Assembly: GCF_013282095.1 (NCBI RefSeq)
Contig: NZ_BLTJ01000012.1
Location: 1 to 64,000, forward strand
Direction: 5' to 3'
Origin: Enterocloster alcoholdehydrogenati
GTDB taxonomy: Bacteria; Bacillota; Clostridia; Lachnospirales; Lachnospiraceae
DNA: 64,000 nucleotides
Positions 15,374-24,618 of the stretch are shown here, piece after piece (position 1 is the stretch's first letter; each line of letters opens with the position of its first letter). The notes under the pieces are model-generated. The model did not search any database. It saw only the letters and a list, made by a program, of their open reading frames with translations, and was not told where the DNA came from. The position numbers and the translations under genes are program-made.

Positions 15374-16420
15374 CTACAGCGCTCCGTCGCCCGTATATTT
15401 CTCATAGTTTAAAACGGTTCCGAAAAATGCCAGAGCCATTCCCTGCCCCCATCCCTGAATCCAGCGTTTTGAGATACTGCGGTAGCCTTCCCTGTCTTTC
15501 ATCACTGCCGTTCCTCCAGACACGTTCATGACTTTCCCATCTTCAGAAATATTTTCCAACACTCCCACAACCGCCCTGTTAATATACTTAATGTGAAGAG
15601 GATTTCCCTTCAGGGCCATCGCTGCGGCAATCCCTGCGGAAGCGGAAACCTCTTCATAAGACTCAGGATCATCCAAAATAGTTCTCCAAAGGCCCTTTTC
15701 TGTCTGCAGAGTCTTTAAGGCAGCCAACTGTTCATTCAGACTTCCCACAATCTCCAGGTATTTCGGATACAGATAACACTGAGGAAGGATATGAGCCACC
15801 TGTGACATGGTGAACGCCGCCCAGCAGTTGGCCCTGCCCCAGTAAAACCCGCTCATATGATTTCCCGCCATATTGTCATAGCCATGATACCAGAGGCCGG
15901 TACGCTCATTCTGAAGATACTGAATATGCCAGTACCATTGATTTAAGGCGTCATCCACCAGCTCTGTCCGGTCAAACATAACCCCTGCGCGAAGCATGAA
16001 AAACGCCGCCATAAACAGGGTGTCCGCCCAGCATTGCTCCGGGAAATCATTGTTTGCGGAAACAGTGTGCTGAAGCACATGATCCCCGAACCGCAGTGCC
16101 CTGCAGCTCAGATAATCCAGCTTTTCATCTATAATCTTTTTATAAATCTCATCCTGAGTTTCCCTATAAAGGGTCAAAAGCACATGGCCCATAGAGCAGG
16201 TATTCACCGTAAAGCCAGGAAGTCCCAGAGAAATCAGTTCGTCTACCCGTTCCTTTACAATATTCAGATATTTCTTATTCCCTGTTGCCTCGTAAGCCTC
16301 CGCCATACCGTAATAGGCTACGCCGCAGGGCCAGTCCCAGGTCATATCCATATTCATGGTGCGCTCTGCCATTTTATCAATCGCAGTCTCAATCACTGCC
16401 TTATCATAGTCAAGTTTCAT
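15374..16420 (-). CDS. Glycoside hydrolase family 105/88-type unsaturated glycuronyl hydrolase, variant
   Basis: A 348-residue cytoplasmic (alpha/alpha)6-barrel hydrolase of the GH105 type. Shared family motifs are CWADTLFMAAFF with Asp133, GLWYHGYDN with His179, and GFYWGRANCW with Arg197 and Trp200, matching D143, H189, R213 and W217 of YteR. At the place of YteR D88 it has Asn73 (VNTCSMGH), and the His before the catalytic Asp is spaced differently (His118), so its substrate differs from that of the GH105 enzyme at 2562. It is the last gene of an operon with two permeases and a binding protein, pointing to hydrolysis of the imported unsaturated uronide. AAAGGACG precedes ATG. Confidence 0.88.
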   Translation of the reverse strand: MKLDYDKAVIETAIDKMAERTMNMDMTWDWPCGVAYYGMAEAYEATGNKKYLNIVKERVDELISLGLPGFTVNTCSMGHVLLTLYRETQDEIYKKIIDEKLDYLSCRALRFGDHVLQHTVSANNDFPEQCWADTLFMAAFFMLRAGVMFDRTELVDDALNQWYWHIQYLQNERTGLWYHGYDNMAGNHMSGFYWGRANCWAAFTMSQVAHILPQCYLYPKYLEIVGSLNEQLAALKTLQTEKGLWRTILDDPESYEEVSASAGIAAAMALKGNPLHIKYINRAVVGVLENISEDGKVMNVSGGTAVMKDREGYRSISKRWIQGWGQGMALAFFGTVLNYEKYTGDGAL

Positions 16421-16471
16421 ATTCGTCCTTTCCGGTGCTCCCTTCTTTTCATCAGGCCCTTTTTATCTCTG

Positions 16472-17317
16472 TCATCCCTTCAGCCCGGAAGTGCTGATTC
16501 CCTCTACCAGATAGCGCTGGAAGAAAATGAAAATCAGAACCGAGGGAAGAATAGAAAGAGAAGCCATTGCAAACATGGCCCCGTAGTCAGAGGATGAGCC
16601 AGGATCACAAAACAACTTTAACGCAAGGCTGACCGGATACCTGGCCGACTTATTCACATACAGCAAGGCGGAGAGAAAATCGTCCCATCTCCACATGAAA
16701 GAGAATATTCCGCCGGTCACCAGAGCCGGTTTGATCAAAGGCAGAATGATCTTTGTAAAAACAGCCGCATAGGAGCAGCCATCGATCTTTGCCGCCTCAT
16801 CCAGATCCCTGGGGATACCCGAAATAAAGTTTGACATCAGGTATACGAAAAAGCCCTGAATTGCAAAAAAATACGGTACAATCAGAGGCATATAGCTGCC
16901 TACCCATCCCAGCTTCTGATACCACAGATACTGAGGGATCATCAGCACCTGCGCCGGGAGCATCATAGACAGGAGCATGGCGGAAAATAAAAGTTTCTTT
17001 CCGCGGAACTTAAATCTCGCAAAGCCGTAGGCAGCCACAGCGGAGGACATCACCGTACCGATGGTAGCCGCCGCAGAAATAAAGAGAGAGTTCTTGAAAA
17101 ATACTGCAAATGTTACTTTTGCAAACCCCTTCCAGCCATTTACATAATTTTCAAAGGTAAAGGTTTCAGGAATCAGACTGCCCGCTGTCTGGAAAATGGT
17201 GCTGGTCGGCTTAAAGGAACTCATGACCATCCATACCAGGGGATAGATCATGATCAGACCAAAAATAAATACCAGTATATGATAGACTGCCCCCTTGACT
17301 GCTCTTTTTTCTTTCAT
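16472..17317 (-). CDS. Sugar ABC transporter permease, MalG-like (CUT1)
   Basis: A 281-residue permease with six predicted helices. It opens with a basic tail and FIFGLIMIYPLVWMVMSSFKP, which is typical of MalG/UgpE proteins. The EAA coupling loop reads IPRDLDEAAKIDGCSYAAVFTKIILPLIKPAL, with the DEAAxIDGxS consensus. The C-terminus YLVEGISTSGLKG is the usual end of this family. It starts 3 bp after the other permease's stop, behind GAGGAGGGATAGGCG, so the two are translated together. Confidence 0.95.
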   Translation of the reverse strand: MKEKRAVKGAVYHILVFIFGLIMIYPLVWMVMSSFKPTSTIFQTAGSLIPETFTFENYVNGWKGFAKVTFAVFFKNSLFISAAATIGTVMSSAVAAYGFARFKFRGKKLLFSAMLLSMMLPAQVLMIPQYLWYQKLGWVGSYMPLIVPYFFAIQGFFVYLMSNFISGIPRDLDEAAKIDGCSYAAVFTKIILPLIKPALVTGGIFSFMWRWDDFLSALLYVNKSARYPVSLALKLFCDPGSSSDYGAMFAMASLSILPSVLIFIFFQRYLVEGISTSGLKG

Positions 17318-17320
17318 CGC

Positions 17321-18211
17321 CTATCCCTCCTCATATACCCAGAATTTCTTAGTTGCAAACAGAATCAGGGTGATTGCGCCGATGATAGCCAGCATGACCC
17401 ATGCAAGCGCTGCGCCGTATCCTGTGTTGTAGAACTCAAAAGACTGCTGGTACATATATACGGTATAAAACAGAGTGGAGTTCATGGGCTTTCCCTGGGT
17501 GATAATATAACTCTGGGTAAATGCCAGGAAACCGTTGATCATCTGCATAACCAGGTTAAAGAAAATGGTCGGTGTCAAGAGAGGAAGGGTGATACGGAAA
17601 AATTTCTGGATCCCATTGGCCCCGTCTACCTCAGCCGCCTCATAAAGTTCCCTTGAGATCTGCTTTAAGGCAGACAGGAAGATCAGCATGGAGGAGCCAA
17701 ACTGCCATACAGCCAGCAGAATCAGCACCCAGATAGCGGTTCTCGTTTCGCCCAGCCAGGCAAAGGTGGTTTCAATGCCAACCATTCCCAGCAGGCGGTT
17801 TATTACGCCGTCAGTGGCAAACATTCTCTTCCACAGGATGGCTACGGCTACGGATCCTCCAATAATGGACGGAAGATAGTAGGCGGCCCGGTAAAAACCG
17901 CTCATCCTTGAATTTTTTAACAAAAGCATCGCTACCACCAGCGCAAATATCAGCCTTAAGGGAACAGATACCAGAGCAAAATAAAAGGTAACGCCAATCG
18001 CCTTAAAGAAAGTTTCATCCTGAAACATTTTCACGAAGTTATCAAGACCCGTGAACACAGGCGGGGAAAGAATGTCATATTTGCAGAATGAGTAATAAAG
18101 GGAAATTCCCATGGGAACAATCATAAACAGCAGAAATCCGATCGTAAAGGGAAGCGTAAAAATAATGCCTGCGGTACTTTCTCTGCTCAGGGCTTTTTTG
18201 AATGGATTCAT
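17321..18211 (-). CDS. Sugar ABC transporter permease, MalF-like (CUT1)
   Basis: A 296-residue permease with six predicted helices, starting MNPFKKALSRESTAGIIFTLPF and continuing LYYSFCKYDILSPPVFTGLDNFVKMF as MalF-type proteins do. Its coupling loop is ISRELYEAAEVDGANGIQKFFRITLPLLTPT. A longer in-frame start exists at 18244, but ATG 18211 follows GAGGAGGAAATAGG directly and gives the normal N-terminus. It is separated from the upstream binding-protein gene by a 9-bp hairpin. Confidence 0.94.
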   Translation of the reverse strand: MNPFKKALSRESTAGIIFTLPFTIGFLLFMIVPMGISLYYSFCKYDILSPPVFTGLDNFVKMFQDETFFKAIGVTFYFALVSVPLRLIFALVVAMLLLKNSRMSGFYRAAYYLPSIIGGSVAVAILWKRMFATDGVINRLLGMVGIETTFAWLGETRTAIWVLILLAVWQFGSSMLIFLSALKQISRELYEAAEVDGANGIQKFFRITLPLLTPTIFFNLVMQMINGFLAFTQSYIITQGKPMNSTLFYTVYMYQQSFEFYNTGYGAALAWVMLAIIGAITLILFATKKFWVYEEG

Positions 18212-18233
18212 CCTATTTCCTCCTCGGAAAGAT

Positions 18234-18266
18234 TCTGCCTGCATACGTGTAAACGCAGCAGGCAGA
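18234..18266 (-). promoter_or_regulatory. Intercistronic hairpin between binding-protein and permease genes
   Basis: TCTGCCTGC (18234-18242) pairs perfectly with GCAGGCAGA (18258-18266) over a 15-nt loop. No T-run follows on the minus strand. As in the first transporter locus, it separates the binding-protein gene from the permeases and could stabilise the upstream message. Confidence 0.55.
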
Positions 18267-18312
18267 GCCTTAAGAAACCTGTTTTATTCCTGTCTGCTGA
18301 AATCACAGCCCA

Positions 18313-19671
18313 TTATTTGGACGACATAATCTCATTTCCCTTTGTAAACAGTTCCTGTGCTGCCTCTTCAGATGTCATCTGTCCATATGCTACCTTTTCT
18401 TCCAGCTGTAATAAAAGCTCTGTCACCTCGCTGGAGCCATTCGGCATCGGAGGATCGATCTGTGAAGAGGCCGGAGATACGACTTCGTTGATAAATTGAA
18501 TGCTGTCCTGAATGGCCGGCTCAAGACTGGGTGACAGTTCATCGGCTACCTTTTCAGACAGCGGCACACCTCGCTCAGCCAGGAGTATATTGTTGGCATC
18601 CATGCTATTGGTCCAGTAATCGATGATCTTGACTGCCTCTTCCGGATTTGCTGTATTGGCAGATACGGAGAAAAACTGCGCCGGCTTTAGGAAGTCGGAC
18701 TTAGCCGGATCTGCGGACGGCCAGGTAGTGATGCCGATCTCAGGCATATCCTCCGGCTTGCAGTTTTCATACGCGCCTATCTGATTAGACCAGCAGAATA
18801 CGCACCAGGATCTGGAATCCTCACTTGCGCCGTAAACAAAGGGATCCTGCTCTACAGAGCCTGGGGTGATCTCCGCATAAATACTGGGGTCTACGTGCCA
18901 TCCCTCCTTTACGCCATCCTCAAATACTTTGAACATAGGAACGAATTCGTCTGCACTTTCTACATTTAATCTGCCTTCGCCGTACATGGAATGTCCGTTT
19001 GCGCGAATCATGTACTGAACAATTTCCTGAGTAACGCCGTATGCCATATTGGTACGGTATCCCGTCTTTTCCCTGATGGTCCTGCAGGCCTGAATGAACT
19101 CATCCAGCGTCATATTATCTTTAATGGTTACGCCTGCAGCATCTGTCACTGCCTTGTTATACAGTAAAGACGGAGCATTGATTCCAATGGGCACCGCATA
19201 AAGCTTTCCATTTACTTTTCCTGAATTTAATACATCCTGGTTAGCGTCATCCAGATTAAGCGTTCCATTCTCCAAATAAGGCGTCAGGTCTAAGAGCAGA
19301 TTGTTCTGTGCATACTGATCCAGATATGCGTAATCCATCTGGATCACATCAGGAAGAGAATTTCCCGCGGACGCCGTTGCCAGCTTATTCCAGTAATCCC
19401 CCCACTCAGAGAACTGTCCATCCAGAGTTACTCCCGGATTTAACTCTGAATATTTATCCAGAGCCTCCTGCGTTCTCTCGTTGCGAACCTGGTTGCCCCA
19501 CCACGCAACGGTCAGGCTCTTTTGGCCGCCTGTTTCCGTTCCCGAACCGGCCGCCTCAGTCTTTGCACCCCCGGCATCAGCTGTATCTGATGAAGAATTT
19601 CCTGCGCATCCGGCAAGGCTCACAGCGGTCATCAATCCGGCCATCACTAATGCAATGCTTCTCTTTTTCAT
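18313..19671 (-). CDS. Extracellular solute-binding lipoprotein of a sugar ABC transporter (family 1)
   Basis: A 452-residue binding protein with a lipoprotein signal (MKKRSIALVMAGLMTAVSLAGC, lipidated Cys22) and a Gly/Thr/Ala/Glu linker. The mature fold starts SLTVAWWGNQVRNERTQEALDKY. It has LPDVIQMDYAYL (ligand-cleft region) and MDANNILLAERGVPLSEKVA, typical of family 1 proteins near the C-terminus. ATG 19671 has GGACAGGAGGG before it; an upstream in-frame start adds 19 atypical residues. The operon also encodes two permeases and a GH105-type hydrolase but no ATPase, so a shared MsmK/UgpC-type ATPase must serve it. YesM/YesN-type regulators are encoded divergently. Confidence 0.94.
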   Translation of the reverse strand: MKKRSIALVMAGLMTAVSLAGCAGNSSSDTADAGGAKTEAAGSGTETGGQKSLTVAWWGNQVRNERTQEALDKYSELNPGVTLDGQFSEWGDYWNKLATASAGNSLPDVIQMDYAYLDQYAQNNLLLDLTPYLENGTLNLDDANQDVLNSGKVNGKLYAVPIGINAPSLLYNKAVTDAAGVTIKDNMTLDEFIQACRTIREKTGYRTNMAYGVTQEIVQYMIRANGHSMYGEGRLNVESADEFVPMFKVFEDGVKEGWHVDPSIYAEITPGSVEQDPFVYGASEDSRSWCVFCWSNQIGAYENCKPEDMPEIGITTWPSADPAKSDFLKPAQFFSVSANTANPEEAVKIIDYWTNSMDANNILLAERGVPLSEKVADELSPSLEPAIQDSIQFINEVVSPASSQIDPPMPNGSSEVTELLLQLEEKVAYGQMTSEEAAQELFTKGNEIMSSK

Positions 19672-19970
19672 AAAAATATACCCTCCTGTCCTCGCAGTGT
19701 ACACAGAGCATTGGCCAGTTTCTTTCATGATCCATTGACTCTGTACACATCCATCTTTACTGAACTGTCAGTTTTATTATACGCTCCCTCTTCCATATTC
19801 TGTAATAAGTAAAACCGACATTCGTGTTCACAAAACAGACCTGTTTTCTGTATTGATTGCATAACTTCTGATTTAAATGTATACTTAAGCTGTACCTGCA
19901 GCGGGGTTTTTTATCCCTCTCTGCCGAATCTTTTCATTAAAAGCTCTGTTTCCGAAAGGGGGACTTACAT
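19672..19970. other. Divergent intergenic region between binding-protein and sensor-kinase genes
   Basis: No gene is visible. On the minus strand a perfect -10 TATAAT (19781-19776) with a weak -35 near 19800-19805 could serve the binding-protein operon. The plus-strand promoter at 19857-19885 serves the kinase. This is where the YesN-type regulator would be expected to bind. Confidence 0.5.
19857..19885 (+). promoter_or_regulatory. Promoter of YesM/YesN-type genes
   Basis: TTGCAT (19857-19862), 17 bp, TATACT (19880-19885). Confidence 0.45.
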
Positions 19971-21800
19971 ATGGCGCACTCTCTGAAACGCTTTTCAGGC
20001 TCCATAGGCCGAACCATCCGGTATAAATTAAATAATCTTCCCCTGTTTCAGAAAATGCTGTTTATCGTCTTAAACAATGTTTTCCTCATCGTAGTCCTCT
20101 CCCTCTTAAGCCTGTGCCTGTGTGCCGCGGCCTACAATAGGCTGCTTTACCAAACCACCGCTGGCAACCTGACCCACTCTGCCTATACAATTTCTGACAG
20201 CCTAAAAAGCATCGAGGCAGTATCCTCCTCCATTATTGCAGCGCCGGAAATCCAGTCCTCTCTCTCAGATATTGCCGAATCAGATGACCGGGCTGCCTGG
20301 ACCAATGCAAACAGGATCATAAACAATTCCCTGCAGATGTACCATTCCTCCGTGAAGGATAACGGCGTTTCCTTTCTGATGATACAAAATGACCATTTTC
20401 ATAACTCCACCTATACTGTATGGAAAAACAAGCTTTCTCAGGAAAGCCTGCAGGCAGCCGTCCGTGCGGCAGAAGGTAAAAAGGGCGCTGCAGCCTGGAT
20501 TCCGGCAGATCCCGGCAGCAATGCCCTTCTGATGAGCCGTGAAATCCGCAAAATAGACAACGTTGATTTAAGTCATCTGGGAACTCTGATCATCTATGTC
20601 GATCTGAATCAGATCATACGCAAGGCCAATGCGGCCGCCGCCCAGTTTTCCGACAGCCAGTACATCCTCTGCACCGGGAACAGCCAAATCTATGTGCCAG
20701 AAGCATTTTCCAGAGAAGAAATAGAAAAGATTGTCTCCTCCTCTCTGGAAAAATACCAGACTCTGACGCTGGATTCCCACTCCTATTTCACAGTACGCAA
20801 CACCATCCCTGACTATGGGCTGGATTATTACAGTCTGGTATCCTATGATGAGATTACCCGCACTCTCCATTCCTCCATGGCTTTTATCTTTTTTATGCTG
20901 TTCGCGGGCGTAATCCTGATCGTTGTAATATCCTACTGCCTGATCCGCTCGATTTTAAAGCACTTCAATATCCTGATCGGAAAAATGGATACGTTCAGCC
21001 GGAACGAAGCTGCCCTTTTAAGCACAAAATACGATTCTGACTACGCCTACCGCAAAGATGAAATCGGCCGCCTCCATCAATGCTTTGAACGCATGACCGA
21101 GAGGATTCAGCACCTTGTAAACACCAATTATGTCAATGAAATCCTGGCACGCGAGGCTCAGATCAAGGCGCTGGAATCACAGATCAATCCCCATTTCCTC
21201 TACAACACCCTGGAATCCATCAACTGGAGGGCAAAGGCAGCAGGAAACCGGGAGATCTCCCTGATGACAGAGTCTTTGGGAGCTCTTTTGCGAGCCGCCT
21301 TAAGCAACAAAAAGTCCCTTGTCACACTCTCCTATGAGCTGAATCTCATCCAATGCTACATCACCATACAGCAAATCCGGTTTGAGGAACGGCTGGACTA
21401 CCGCACACAGATACCGGAGCACGTAAAAGACGCCCTGATTCCACCTCTTACTTTGCAGCCTCTGGTGGAAAATTCCATTCACTACGCCCTGGAAGAGATC
21501 ATGGAAACCTGCTATATCACCATTATGGCAGAAGCAATCCCAGAGGATGCTTGCAATTCCACTCCCCGGCTGCGGATTCTGGTCAAAAACAGCGGATCCG
21601 CCTTTGACGATAACCTGCTGGAGCTTCTCCGCACGGAAAGGAAACAGCCGAATCGTTCCGGTATCGGACTTTTAAACATTGACAAACGTATTAAACTTCT
21701 GTTTGGCGATGCATACGGCCTGTCTCTTTATAACGAAGAGGACTGCGCAGTCGCCGCCATTATCATCCCATACTGCACGGAGGAACCTGTATCATGCTGA
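19971..21800 (+). CDS. YesM-type sensor histidine kinase
   Basis: A 609-residue membrane kinase. One helix lies at about residues 36-60 (VLNNVFLIVVLSLLSLCLCAAA), an extracytoplasmic sensor domain spans ~60-300, a second helix lies at ~303-325 (FIFFMLFAGVILIVVISYC), then HAMP. The His_kinase domain carries the phosphorylated His408 in ESQINPHFLYNTLESINW. The ATP-binding part has LTLQPLVENSIHYALE (N box) and RSGIGLLNIDKRIKLLFG (G box). This architecture is typical of kinases controlling carbohydrate ABC transporters in Firmicutes. It overlaps the response regulator gene by 7 bp, so the two are translated together, and is divergent from the transporter it probably controls. Confidence 0.94.
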   Translation: MAHSLKRFSGSIGRTIRYKLNNLPLFQKMLFIVLNNVFLIVVLSLLSLCLCAAAYNRLLYQTTAGNLTHSAYTISDSLKSIEAVSSSIIAAPEIQSSLSDIAESDDRAAWTNANRIINNSLQMYHSSVKDNGVSFLMIQNDHFHNSTYTVWKNKLSQESLQAAVRAAEGKKGAAAWIPADPGSNALLMSREIRKIDNVDLSHLGTLIIYVDLNQIIRKANAAAAQFSDSQYILCTGNSQIYVPEAFSREEIEKIVSSSLEKYQTLTLDSHSYFTVRNTIPDYGLDYYSLVSYDEITRTLHSSMAFIFFMLFAGVILIVVISYCLIRSILKHFNILIGKMDTFSRNEAALLSTKYDSDYAYRKDEIGRLHQCFERMTERIQHLVNTNYVNEILAREAQIKALESQINPHFLYNTLESINWRAKAAGNREISLMTESLGALLRAALSNKKSLVTLSYELNLIQCYITIQQIRFEERLDYRTQIPEHVKDALIPPLTLQPLVENSIHYALEEIMETCYITIMAEAIPEDACNSTPRLRILVKNSGSAFDDNLLELLRTERKQPNRSGIGLLNIDKRIKLLFGDAYGLSLYNEEDCAVAAIIIPYCTEEPVSC

Positions 21801-23286
21801 AACTGATCATTGCCGATGATGAACGCATCATCCGGGAAACCATTTCCACCATCATTGACTGGAAAAAATACGATATTGAACTTGTGGGGCTGTGCAGAAA
21901 CGGCCTGGAGGCCTATGACATGATCCTGGACGAGTCGCCGGATATTGTGCTCACAGATATCCGTATGCCCGGAATGGACGGCTTAGAACTGATCCGGCGC
22001 ATTTATGAGACAGACCTAAATACCCAGTTTATCATTCTCTCCGGCTATGGAGAGTTTGAATATGCCAAGGCAGCTATGAAGTACGGCGTCCGTCACTACC
22101 TGCTCAAGCCCTGCAGTGAAATACACATTCTGGAAAGCATTAGGGACATCGCCCAGGACTGCTACCGCAAAAACAGTTCAGAACGCTCCTATCCCGCCCT
22201 GAACAGCATCCGCCACAATGTGATCTTTACCATGCGGTCTGTCAGAACCGCCCCTATGATGAAATCATGCAGGCCTACGATCCATATATGGACTTTTACT
22301 TTTCCTCTTATCACCTGTTTTATATATTTTTTCTGGGGTTTGAGAATCTGGAAGAATTTTTGCAGCAGCTAAAACAGTATGCCAAAAACCGGTTCCCCCA
22401 GGTAACCATCCACGGGATCTACGTCAACTATACTCTGATGCTTTTCTTTAAGGAATTTGCGGGAAATTATCAGGATATGTCCCACTTTTTTTCCCATATG
22501 CGGCTTGCCGGACACAGCGCATCTCTGGAAACAGAGGATCTGTCTTTTAAAAATCTTCAAAGTCTCCTGCAGACTGCTCTGGATAAGGTTAGACGGTTCA
22601 GCATGATCTACTACATAAATGACTTTCACATTCTGTCCAGCTGCAATTACAGCTTTATTATGGATGAGGCAAATAAGCAGCTGTCCGCGTCTCTTCAAAG
22701 CGGCAGCACAGAGAATACGGACAGCCTGATCAGCCTTCTGTCCGAGGTAACAGATTTGTCCTTTTTAAAACAGCTGTCCAATTCCCTTATGTTGGCAATC
22801 TCTGCTGCTGACAGCCGTCTTTCCACCGTAGAGCTGACAGAATGGCTCCTTAATGTAACCCATGAGACCCAGCTGGAACCATTAAAGCTTACTCTGGTCG
22901 AAAAGCTAAGAACACTCCTGTCTGCCAAACCCGAAAAATCAGCTGTCAGCGCTATGACAAAGCAGATCCGTGATTATGTAGACCAGCATCTTTCCGATCC
23001 CAACCTTACGTTAAAGGGAATTGCTGAACAGCATCTGTTTATGAATACCGATTATGTGAGCAAAAAATTCCAGAAGGAAACCGGCACCAGGTTCTCCAAC
23101 TATTTAACCAGCGTCCGCATCGAACGGGCCAAGAAACTTCTGGTTTCTGCGGGAAGCGATAAGATCCAGACGGTGGCGGAACAGGTGGGCTGCGGAAATA
23201 ATCCTCAGTATTTCTCTCAGCTCTTTAAGAAAAACACAGGAGTAACCCCAAGCGCATATGCGGCCAGGCTTCACGGAGAGGGATGA
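21794..23286 (+). pseudogene. YesN-type response regulator (receiver + AraC HTH), frameshifted
   Basis: Two reading frames together make one YesN-like regulator. Frame one (from ATG 21794) encodes a complete receiver domain: acidic pair DD at residues 8-9, phospho-acceptor Asp55 (IVLTDIRMPG) and Lys105 (YLLKPC). It then continues about 20 residues into SIRHNVIFT before losing likeness and stopping at 22372. The -1 frame picks up with CQNRPYDEIMQAYDPYMDFYF near 22240 and runs to 23286, ending in a two-helix AraC domain (LTLKGIAEQHLFMNTDYVSKKFQKETG; KIQTVAEQVGCGNNPQYFSQLFKKNTG). A single-base loss at about 22225-22250 would explain it. Either the regulator is broken or this is a sequencing error. 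I see no canonical slippery heptamer there. Confidence 0.85.
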
Positions 23287-23367
23287 CGGACGGCGTTTTT
23301 CACATTTCTCCTTTCCCAGAGTCTCCGGCGCGCCGCTGTATGAATTTGCCCATACAGCCGGCTGATG

Positions 23368-24399
23368 CTAATTAACGCGTTTCCTGACACTCTGCCTGTA
23401 TTGAAGAGGCGTCTGGGCGGCAGTCTGACGAAATACCCTTTCAAAGTATGGAAGGCTTCCAAAACCAGTCTCCATGGAAATCTCAGTGATAGACATAGAG
23501 GTTTCCCTAAGCAGTATCTGGGCTTTTTTTATCCGGCAGATATTTTGATATTCACTGACCGTGAATCCGGTCACCGTGCGGAAAATCCGGGTCAGGTAGG
23601 AACGACTGATAAAAAAATGGGCTGCCAGATCGTCCAGACACAGCTTTCTGGCCGAGTTATTCTGCAAATAGATAGCAATTTCATGAACCTTCTGATACAT
23701 TCCCGTATGCACCAGACTGCTTTGTCTGGGCTCCTTCCAGCCTTGTGCTTCCTCCCTGCTCCTTACACGGATCAGAAGAAGGAGAAGCTGGGCTGTATAG
23801 AGGCGGATCATGCCTTCTGCCGCTCTTTTTTCCGCCTCTGATCCGGAGAACCTTTCTGAAGTTCCAATGCAGCTCAGCTCAGATTTAATCCTTTCCAGCA
23901 GTTTTAATACCTGATTCCACTCCGATTCAGAAAAATGAATGATCCCCCTGTACTGCTCTCCAAATTCCAGAAGTCCCTGAAAGCCGCAAAGCCTTATAAT
24001 TTCACTTAACGCCCTGCCCTCCAGCTGCAGGAGGAATCGATGATGGCGTGTCTTTGTCCCTGCGGGACAGGTTTTATGGATCTGATTCTGATCCACTAAA
24101 ATCCCCATATGATCCCTTACATGATAAGTGTCCTGTTCTACAAAATAAAAGCGCTCACCTTCCAGAAGAAAATAAAGCTCAAGACTCTCGTGAAAATGGC
24201 GGCTGACCATGGAAAAGCTGTGGTTTCTCACCGCCTCTTCTGCGAAAATACCGGGTATCTCTCCCTGAAACAGGATTTCCTGTCCGCATGGAATCTGGCA
24301 GGCGGGGAGGTAAACCGTATCTGCTGCATCCAAAGACGTCTCCAGATAAGAGGCTGTTGTCCGGGCCGTTTTCTCAGATAAACTTCCTTTTATTTCCAT
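23368..24399 (-). CDS. AraC-family transcriptional regulator
   Basis: A 343-residue regulator. The N-terminal ~200 residues include a cupin-like AraC sensor part: FSMVSRHFHESLELYFLLEG (metal or ligand-binding His) and YHVRDHMGILVDQNQIHKT. The last 100 residues form the AraC DNA-binding domain: RKLCLDDLAAHFFISRSYLTRIFRTVTG and MSITEISMETGFGSLPYFERVFRQTAAQTPLQYR. A longer in-frame start at 24552 exists, but ATG 24399 has the AAAGGAGCAGGAT site. It is divergent from the GH4 gene, which it probably regulates in response to a sugar. Confidence 0.9.
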   Translation of the reverse strand: MEIKGSLSEKTARTTASYLETSLDAADTVYLPACQIPCGQEILFQGEIPGIFAEEAVRNHSFSMVSRHFHESLELYFLLEGERFYFVEQDTYHVRDHMGILVDQNQIHKTCPAGTKTRHHRFLLQLEGRALSEIIRLCGFQGLLEFGEQYRGIIHFSESEWNQVLKLLERIKSELSCIGTSERFSGSEAEKRAAEGMIRLYTAQLLLLLIRVRSREEAQGWKEPRQSSLVHTGMYQKVHEIAIYLQNNSARKLCLDDLAAHFFISRSYLTRIFRTVTGFTVSEYQNICRIKKAQILLRETSMSITEISMETGFGSLPYFERVFRQTAAQTPLQYRQSVRKRVN

Positions 24400-24618
24400 A
24401 TCCTGCTCCTTTGGCCAAATCTGTTTTTGACTGTAGTATACCACAATTTTTTCGCTGTTTCTTCCCTGTCCCCCTATATTTGTATCTGATAAGATAATTT
24501 TTTTTAAAAAATGGCTGATTTTATTAGCAATTAACACCCCTATTCGGTACAATACCTATCAAAAGCAAGTTGCGTGTGGCCTTAAAACCAGGCGCAGCGT
24601 ATCATATTTTGCAGGAGG

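Noticed and set aside
22142-22260. Programmed -1 frameshift as an explanation of the split YesN-type regulator
   Set aside because: The only A-rich run (CAAAAAC near 22169) is not a canonical X XXY YYZ heptamer, and the sequence likeness continues in the first frame well past it.
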